A stretch of 64,000 nt of DNA, taken from positions 186,001-250,000 of the forward strand of contig NZ_CP114289.2 of assembly GCF_027111315.2 (NCBI RefSeq). Direction: 5' to 3'. A program made the translations under genes and the position numbers. Shown piece after piece: positions 59,086 to 64,000 of this stretch (positions within the stretch are counted from its first letter, which is position 1; every line of letters starts with the position of its first letter). The DNA comes from Flavobacterium limnophilum. GTDB lineage: Bacteria; Bacteroidota; Bacteroidia; Flavobacteriales; Flavobacteriaceae. Under the pieces are notes generated by a model, which saw only the letters and a list, made by a program, of their open reading frames with translations, had not been told where the DNA came from and did no database searches.

Positions 59086-60928
59086 AGCGCAAATCCATTG
59101 TGATTTTTATCTCTGTTCCTTCCGGTTTTTCGTTGCTGTCGAATACTTCATTGGTTTCAACAGCGATCTTTAAATCATTTCTGTTGATGATTTCCAGTCG
59201 CTCCAGCGTGGCTTTTGTGGCAAACGAAGTGTTTTTGTTGCTGTTTTTTTGATTGATTTCATTGGCTTTTGTCAGTCCGATTCCGTTGTCTTTTATTATG
59301 ATTTCCAATTGGTTTTGGGTGTTGATTTCAAAATTGACCCATAAATTTCTTTTTCCTAATTTGTGTGCTAATCCGTGAATGACTGCATTTTCGATATAAG
59401 GTTGCAAGAGCATTGTTGGAATCGTTGCATTGTGAATGCTCGGGTTTTTGATGTTAATTTGGAAATTAAAATTGGATAAACGTGTTTTTTGCAAATTCAA
59501 ATACAAGGTTTGCATTTTTATTTCTTCGTCGATGGTAATCCAGTTTTTGTCGGTCATTTCGAGAATCATTCGAGTCAGTTTCGAAAATTTGTTCAAATAA
59601 TCGGTGGCTTCTTCAGTTTCATTGGTGGCAATATAGGATTGGATGGTGTTGAGCGCATTAAAGAAAAAGTGCGGATTCATTTGCGATTTCAAGGCCTTGA
59701 GTTCACTTTGCGAAGCTTTTTTCTCGGCAAGAATTGTTTTCTCGGCTTCCTGAAGTTGGAGTTTCAGAAGCTCGTTTTGTTTCTTGATTTTGAAACGATT
59801 AAAAATAAAATAGCCTAAAATCAGTGCGGAAAGAATGAATAATGACAGCGATAAAACTATCGATTTTTGCCGTTTGTTTTCCAGATTGGCAATTTCATTG
59901 TCTTTTTGTAGCGAAATGATATGGTTTTGTTTTTTCTCGGTTTCGTATTTGGTGTTGATTTCGGAAACGGCTTTTTGTTTTTCGATGCCAATGACGCTAT
60001 TGGTCACTTTTTTTAATTTTAATCCCGTGAGATGAGCATTTTTAAAGTCGTTGTTTTCGGCATAAAATTTTTGTTGAATTTCCAGTGTTTCGATTAATAC
60101 GTTTTGTTCGTTTGTTTTTTCGCAAACTGTGATGGCTTTTTTAAGGTATTCAAACGCTTCTTCTTTTTTGTTTTGATGCCAAAGCACCACTCCAATATTT
60201 TTGTAATTCTTTCCTAAAAAATTATTGAATCCTTCTTTTTTGGATAAAAGTTGCGATTTTTTTAAATAACCATAAGCAGTTTTGTAATCCTGCAATAGGA
60301 CATATTCTTCACCAATGTTGCAAGTGGCAATGGCTATTCCGAATGAAATTTTAAGTTTCTCGCAGAGTTCCAAGGTTTTTTTGTGGTATTGGATAGCCTC
60401 TTTATGTTTTTTTAGCGAGGAATATAAACCGCCGATGTTGGTTAGAATTGCGGCTCGATTTTGAGAATTTTCTTGTCCTGATTGCAACAAAATTTTATCG
60501 GCCTCTTTTAAAATCGGCAATGCTTTTTCGGGTTGATTGGTTCGAACATAGAGGTTTCCTAAATTGTTTTTTCCAATAACGATGTTTTTGGTGTCTTTTG
60601 ATTTTTCGGCAATAGAAAGGGCTTTGGTGTAATGGGCGATGGCTTTGTCGTAAATGGCTTGTTGGTAATAGGAATTTCCGATGCAGTTCAAGGAACGAAT
60701 TTCGCCCAAAGTGTATTTAATCTCTTTTGAAAGTGTGTAAGCTTCTTGCGCCATTTTCAACACTTTATCTGAATTGGAAAAAGTATTGGCCACACAATAA
60801 TCCACCATCATTTCGACTTTGATAGTGTCTTTTTTAGAATAAGTTTCAATTTTTTTTAAGGCGTCTTTTGGGTTTTCTTGTCCAAAACAATAGATAGACA
60901 GGATAAAAAGGAGTGCTATTTTTTTCAT
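59078..60928 (-). CDS. LytS-type sensor histidine kinase with TPR sensor region
   Basis: A 616-residue membrane kinase: signal peptide ending YCFGQ, about seven tetratricopeptide repeats (e.g. YDKAIAHYTKALSIAEKSKD, NQPEKALPILKEADKIL), one membrane helix (KSIVLSLSLFILSALILGYFIF), a coiled coil, and a His_kinase domain with LKSQMNPHFFFNALNTIQ and an HATPase region (NAVIHGLAHKLGKRN, IIKDNGIGL). The start MKKIALLF at 60928 is preferred to a longer frame. The pairing with the LytTR regulator is typical of Bacteroidota. The signal sensed by the TPRs is unknown. Confidence 0.93.
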   Translation of the reverse strand: MKKIALLFILSIYCFGQENPKDALKKIETYSKKDTIKVEMMVDYCVANTFSNSDKVLKMAQEAYTLSKEIKYTLGEIRSLNCIGNSYYQQAIYDKAIAHYTKALSIAEKSKDTKNIVIGKNNLGNLYVRTNQPEKALPILKEADKILLQSGQENSQNRAAILTNIGGLYSSLKKHKEAIQYHKKTLELCEKLKISFGIAIATCNIGEEYVLLQDYKTAYGYLKKSQLLSKKEGFNNFLGKNYKNIGVVLWHQNKKEEAFEYLKKAITVCEKTNEQNVLIETLEIQQKFYAENNDFKNAHLTGLKLKKVTNSVIGIEKQKAVSEINTKYETEKKQNHIISLQKDNEIANLENKRQKSIVLSLSLFILSALILGYFIFNRFKIKKQNELLKLQLQEAEKTILAEKKASQSELKALKSQMNPHFFFNALNTIQSYIATNETEEATDYLNKFSKLTRMILEMTDKNWITIDEEIKMQTLYLNLQKTRLSNFNFQINIKNPSIHNATIPTMLLQPYIENAVIHGLAHKLGKRNLWVNFEINTQNQLEIIIKDNGIGLTKANEINQKNSNKNTSFATKATLERLEIINRNDLKIAVETNEVFDSNEKPEGTEIKITMDLRYE

Positions 60929-60985
60929 CAACAAATGAGCTAAATTATTTTTTGTAAAAGTATAGGAAATATACAATATAAAAAG

Positions 60986-61024
60986 ACGGTTCTCAAACTC
61001 AAAACGGCAGTTCTCAAACTCAAA
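60986..61024. promoter_or_regulatory. 21-bp direct repeat, putative LytTR binding site
   Basis: GTTCTCAAACTCAAA occurs at 60989-61003 and 61010-61024, exactly 21 bp apart; the 9-mers ACGGTTCTC and GCAGTTCTC resemble LytTR half-sites. It is between the divergent kinase gene (start 60928) and the T9SS gene (start 61081). Confidence 0.65.
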
Positions 61025-61080
61025 GGTTTTTCTTGTTTTTATTGAAATAGTTTTGGAACATAATTATAAAACCAATTATT

Positions 61081-62856
61081 ATGAAAACACGATTACTTTT
61101 CTTTTTTTTACTGGCATTTTCGTTTGGCCAAGCACAAGTTAGTTTCAATGCGCCTTATGCATCGAGTGTTGCAGCCACTACCGCCAATCTTAATGTGTAC
61201 ATGAATTTAAACAACACATATCAAGTGTCGTATCAAATTGCGACAAGTTCAGCTGGCGTTGCTTCGGCAGCCAATCAAGGTTCTCAAAACACTTTTGCGG
61301 GTTCTTATAATCTTGTTAAAAACCTAACCGGTTTATTACCCAATACGACTTATTATTTTAGATTCCGTGCACTTGCATTTGGAGTTTATACCAATTCAGC
61401 TATAAGTTCTTTTACAACTGCGGCTTTAGTGCCAATAATTTCTGGAGTTACTTCTTCAGCAATTACAACTAATGGGGCTACTATTAATTATACTTTAAAT
61501 GCCCAAGGTTTCAATACTACTTCTGTGGTAAAATATGGTTTGTCTGTTGCTACAATGACAAGTCAAGTTGTGGGGAATTCGGCAACGGGAACTTCAAACA
61601 CGGCAGGAAGCACTTTACTAACAGGGCTTACGCCTAATAGACAGTATTATTATCAAGTTGAAGCGGTTAATGCAAACGGAACCACTACAAGCGAGTCTAT
61701 TGGTACTTTTACAACGACTACTGTTTTTCCGATTATTTCCGCTGTTTCTGCATCGGTTACGCAAACTACAGCAACCATTAATTATACCTTAAACGCCAAT
61801 GGAAGTAATGCAACTTCAACAGTTTATACACTAGATGGAGGGATTATTCAAACTGAAATTACTGGTGTATCATCAACAGGAACAACCAACACGACTGGGA
61901 GTGTTACCTTTACAGGGCTAATGGCTAATACGCAATATATTTACAGACTTGAAGCAACTAATAGCAATGGGACTGAAAACACTAATTTATTTACTTTTAT
62001 TACAGCTGCTCCGCCACAATTGATTGCTGAATATACATTCAATAACACACCAAATAATGTAAATGGAAATTCGCCTTTTTCTCATCTTTTTGGATTGTCC
62101 TACACTGCAGACAGACACGGAAACGCAAATGCAGCCTTGAGTCTTTCTGACAATGGAGCTGTAGCAACTATTACTGGCCTGCCTTATGGCTCGAATGGTA
62201 GAACGGTTTCATTTTGGGTAAAAACGACTACGATGAATACTTTTTTCAATTATGCCTTTCATTATGGAGATGCGGCAAACGGAAATGGTTTTTTGTTTAA
62301 ACCAGCGCAATCAATATTTTTTGCGGGTTCGGGAGGCAACAATAGCATTGCCACTTCACATACAAACAATGCTTGGTATCATTATGTTTGTACGTATGAC
62401 GGCACGATATCAAAAATCTATAAAGATGGTGTACTGATTTCAAGTGCTGCTACAACTTGGAATACAGTAAACAATTTGGATAAGTTTAGATTAGGATTGA
62501 CAGAAAACGGATCGACAGGCTATTTTAGTGGAGCCATTGATGATTTAAAAATTTACAATTATGCCTTGACTCAAGCTGATGTAAACAGTTTATTTACCAA
62601 TAACACTTTGTCTTCTCAAGATTTTTCTCAAAACAACCTAAAAGTTTTATTATATCCAAACCCTGTGAAAGATGTTCTAAATATCGAAACCAAAACAGAA
62701 TTGAAGTCAGTTGAAATCTATAACATTCAAGGGCAAAAAGTAAAAACGTCCACACAAAAACAAACTAATGTTTCCGATTTGGCTTCTGGAATCTATATGG
62801 TTAGAATTCAAGATGAAAATAATGGAATCGCCACTGAAAAGATAGTGAAACAATAA
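61081..62856 (+). CDS. T9SS-secreted protein: FnIII-like repeats, LamG-like domain, type A sorting domain
   Basis: A 591-residue secreted protein with a signal peptide ending FSFGQAQ. Three fibronectin-III-like repeats follow (about 22-310; each with LTGLLPNTTYYFRFRALA-type ends), then a LamG/concanavalin-type domain (about 317-515; VSFWVKTTTMNTFFNYAFH, WYHYVCTYDGTISKIYKDG, FSGAIDDLKIYNYALT) and a C-terminal T9SS type A sorting domain (LLYPNPVKDVLNIET, LASGIYMVRIQ...KIVKQ). It is presumably exported to the cell surface. It faces the LytTR system across a 21-bp repeat and may be its target. Confidence 0.9.
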   Translation: MKTRLLFFFLLAFSFGQAQVSFNAPYASSVAATTANLNVYMNLNNTYQVSYQIATSSAGVASAANQGSQNTFAGSYNLVKNLTGLLPNTTYYFRFRALAFGVYTNSAISSFTTAALVPIISGVTSSAITTNGATINYTLNAQGFNTTSVVKYGLSVATMTSQVVGNSATGTSNTAGSTLLTGLTPNRQYYYQVEAVNANGTTTSESIGTFTTTTVFPIISAVSASVTQTTATINYTLNANGSNATSTVYTLDGGIIQTEITGVSSTGTTNTTGSVTFTGLMANTQYIYRLEATNSNGTENTNLFTFITAAPPQLIAEYTFNNTPNNVNGNSPFSHLFGLSYTADRHGNANAALSLSDNGAVATITGLPYGSNGRTVSFWVKTTTMNTFFNYAFHYGDAANGNGFLFKPAQSIFFAGSGGNNSIATSHTNNAWYHYVCTYDGTISKIYKDGVLISSAATTWNTVNNLDKFRLGLTENGSTGYFSGAIDDLKIYNYALTQADVNSLFTNNTLSSQDFSQNNLKVLLYPNPVKDVLNIETKTELKSVEIYNIQGQKVKTSTQKQTNVSDLASGIYMVRIQDENNGIATEKIVKQ

Positions 62857-62875
62857 AAGAAGTAGTTGCATAAAT

Positions 62876-62918
62876 TAAAAAACCCTTTTAAGTGATTTCT
62901 TAAAAGGGTTTTTATTTT
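62876..62918. terminator. bidirectional terminator
   Basis: Stem AAAAACCCTTTTAAG / CTTAAAAGGGTTTTT between convergent genes. Confidence 0.9.
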
Positions 62919-62919
62919 T

Positions 62920-63981
62920 TTAATATCTATAAACAAAGGCATTGATATTCATTCCTGCCCCAACGGAAGCGAAGATGAGAATGTCGCCTTTATGTAGTTC
63001 TTGATTTTCGATTTTTCCTCGAATCAATAAATCCAAAAGGGTAGGAACGGTAGCCACGCTGCTGTTTCCCAGTTCGTGAATGCTCATTGGCATAATGTCT
63101 TTGGGAACAGATTTGCCGTATAATTTGTAAAAACGGTGAATGATGGCTTCGTCCATTTTTTCGTTGGCTTGGTGAATCAAGATTTTTTTCACGTCGTCAA
63201 TGTCCAATCCGCTTTGGTCTAGACAACTTTTCATGGCTGCTGGAACATTGCTCAAGGCAAATTCATAAATTTTTCGGCCATGCATTTTGATGTAGCAAGT
63301 ATCTTCTTTTGCCAAATCGGGATTGTATGATTTTCCAAAAAACAAATAACCAGCTTCATCGTAGGCATAAGTGGCGCTTTCATAAGACAGCATTCCCGTT
63401 TCGTCATCCGAAGCTTCGATTATCGCTGCTCCAGAACCGTCAGAATAAATCATGGAATCCCTGTCGTGTGGATCGACCACTCTCGAAAGGGTTTCGCCGC
63501 CAATCACCAAACAACGTTTTGCCATGCCGGATTGGATGAAAGCATTGGCCTGAAGCACGCCTTCTATCCATCCTGGACAACCAAAAAGAATGTCATAAGC
63601 CACACATTTTGGGTTTTTTATTTGCAATTTATGCTTGACGCGAGTGGCCAAACTAGGGATGATGTCCGATTGTTTTGAACCGTATTTCACATCGCCAAAA
63701 TTGTGGGCAAAAATGATGTAATCAATGGTCTCGGGATCTATTCTTGCATTTTCGATTGCTTTTATCGAAGCCAGAAAGGCCAAGTCTGAGGTGTTTTGTT
63801 CAGGAGAAGCATATCGTCTCTTTTCGATTCCGGTAATGCTTTTAAATTTATTGATGACAACCTCGTTCGGGTAAGCAAAAGGGGTTCCGTCTTCATTTAA
63901 AAATACATGTTTGTTAAAGTCTGCATTGGCAACTTTTATTTCTGGAATATAACTCCCTATTCCGCTTATTTTTATTTTCAT
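62920..63981 (-). CDS. 3-oxoacyl-ACP synthase III family protein
   Basis: A 353-residue KAS III-type condensing enzyme: TGIEKRRYASPEQNTSDLA, active-site Cys in YDILFGCPGWIEGVLQAN, His in ILIHQANEKMDEAII and Asn in HELGNSSVATVPTLL complete the Cys-His-Asn triad. It probably starts fatty-acid synthesis or makes a special lipid; as Bacteroidota carry several FabH paralogues, the symbol fabH is not assigned. The start is at 63981, 19 bases from the window edge. Confidence 0.9.
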   Translation of the reverse strand: MKIKISGIGSYIPEIKVANADFNKHVFLNEDGTPFAYPNEVVINKFKSITGIEKRRYASPEQNTSDLAFLASIKAIENARIDPETIDYIIFAHNFGDVKYGSKQSDIIPSLATRVKHKLQIKNPKCVAYDILFGCPGWIEGVLQANAFIQSGMAKRCLVIGGETLSRVVDPHDRDSMIYSDGSGAAIIEASDDETGMLSYESATYAYDEAGYLFFGKSYNPDLAKEDTCYIKMHGRKIYEFALSNVPAAMKSCLDQSGLDIDDVKKILIHQANEKMDEAIIHRFYKLYGKSVPKDIMPMSIHELGNSSVATVPTLLDLLIRGKIENQELHKGDILIFASVGAGMNINAFVYRY

Positions 63982-64000
63982 TAGAAAAAAGTAAAAGATT

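Overview
The window looks like chromosomal DNA of a Flavobacterium-type member of the Bacteroidota. It is AT-rich. Housekeeping promoters fit the Bacteroidota pattern TTG-N19-TAnnTTTG (clear before era and der), and Shine-Dalgarno sites are essentially absent. It encodes TonB-dependent receptors, SusC-style carboxypeptidase-regulatory-like domains, a type IX secretion (T9SS) C-terminal sorting domain, and a tRNA without an encoded CCA. These assignments rest on recognising protein families and motifs by eye; no database search was possible.

Region 1 (1-22263, all + strand) is the most distinctive part. It opens with a probable operon of an AraC-family regulator (cut by the window edge), a 1192-residue hybrid histidine kinase (CHASE3, two PAS, HisKA/HATPase, REC, HPt) and a single-domain response regulator. 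Then come eight transcription units dominated by envelope and stress functions: a small two-helix membrane protein plus an L,D-transpeptidase lipoprotein; a GH130 phosphorylase plus a glycosyltransferase fusion; Dps; a complete MlaE-MlaF-MCE lipid transporter; an iron-permease-family protein; CsbD, a lipoprotein, an lmo0937-type peptide and YtxH; a truncated histidine-kinase-like protein; a three-Ig plus DUF3494 surface lipoprotein with an OmpA protein; and small exported proteins. Eight of these units share one promoter architecture: GTGAAT, a TRYAAY box, a second TRTAAY box exactly 21 bp later, and a TTTG/TTTA -7 element 59-60 bp after GTGAAT, with no TTG at -33. This looks like one regulon with a dedicated activator. 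The neighbouring AraC protein is the best candidate, because 21-bp direct repeats abutting -35 are typical of that family. I regard this as the main discovery candidate.

Region 2 (22391-31023) holds housekeeping GTPases (era, der), a TonB-receptor-like outer-membrane protein with a small exported partner, and an intact IS256-family insertion sequence placed at the stop codon of a DUF2490 gene.

Region 3 (31024-40950, - strand) holds a TonB-dependent receptor preceded by a 34-codon ORF ending Met-Met-Cys-Met-Cys and an Rrf2 regulator, with a repeated putative operator. It continues with a LemA-TPM-TPM cluster, a MerR regulator, an AAA ATPase + DUF4276 (TOPRIM-like) pair with a 32-codon ORF fitted exactly between the two genes (possible phage defence), and an M23 peptidase.

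Region 4 (41263-64000) is mostly core metabolism and envelope: alaS, tRNA-Val, folC, TonB-ExbD-ExbB, nhaA, anmK, an acyl-CoA dehydrogenase, an SDR, a SprT-like protein, a mannose-1-phosphate guanylyltransferase, a second MlaEF pair (the likely constitutive counterpart of the stress-linked copy), a GT2, a methyltransferase, a LytS/LytTR-type two-component system facing a T9SS-secreted protein with a 21-bp direct repeat between them, and a KAS III enzyme.
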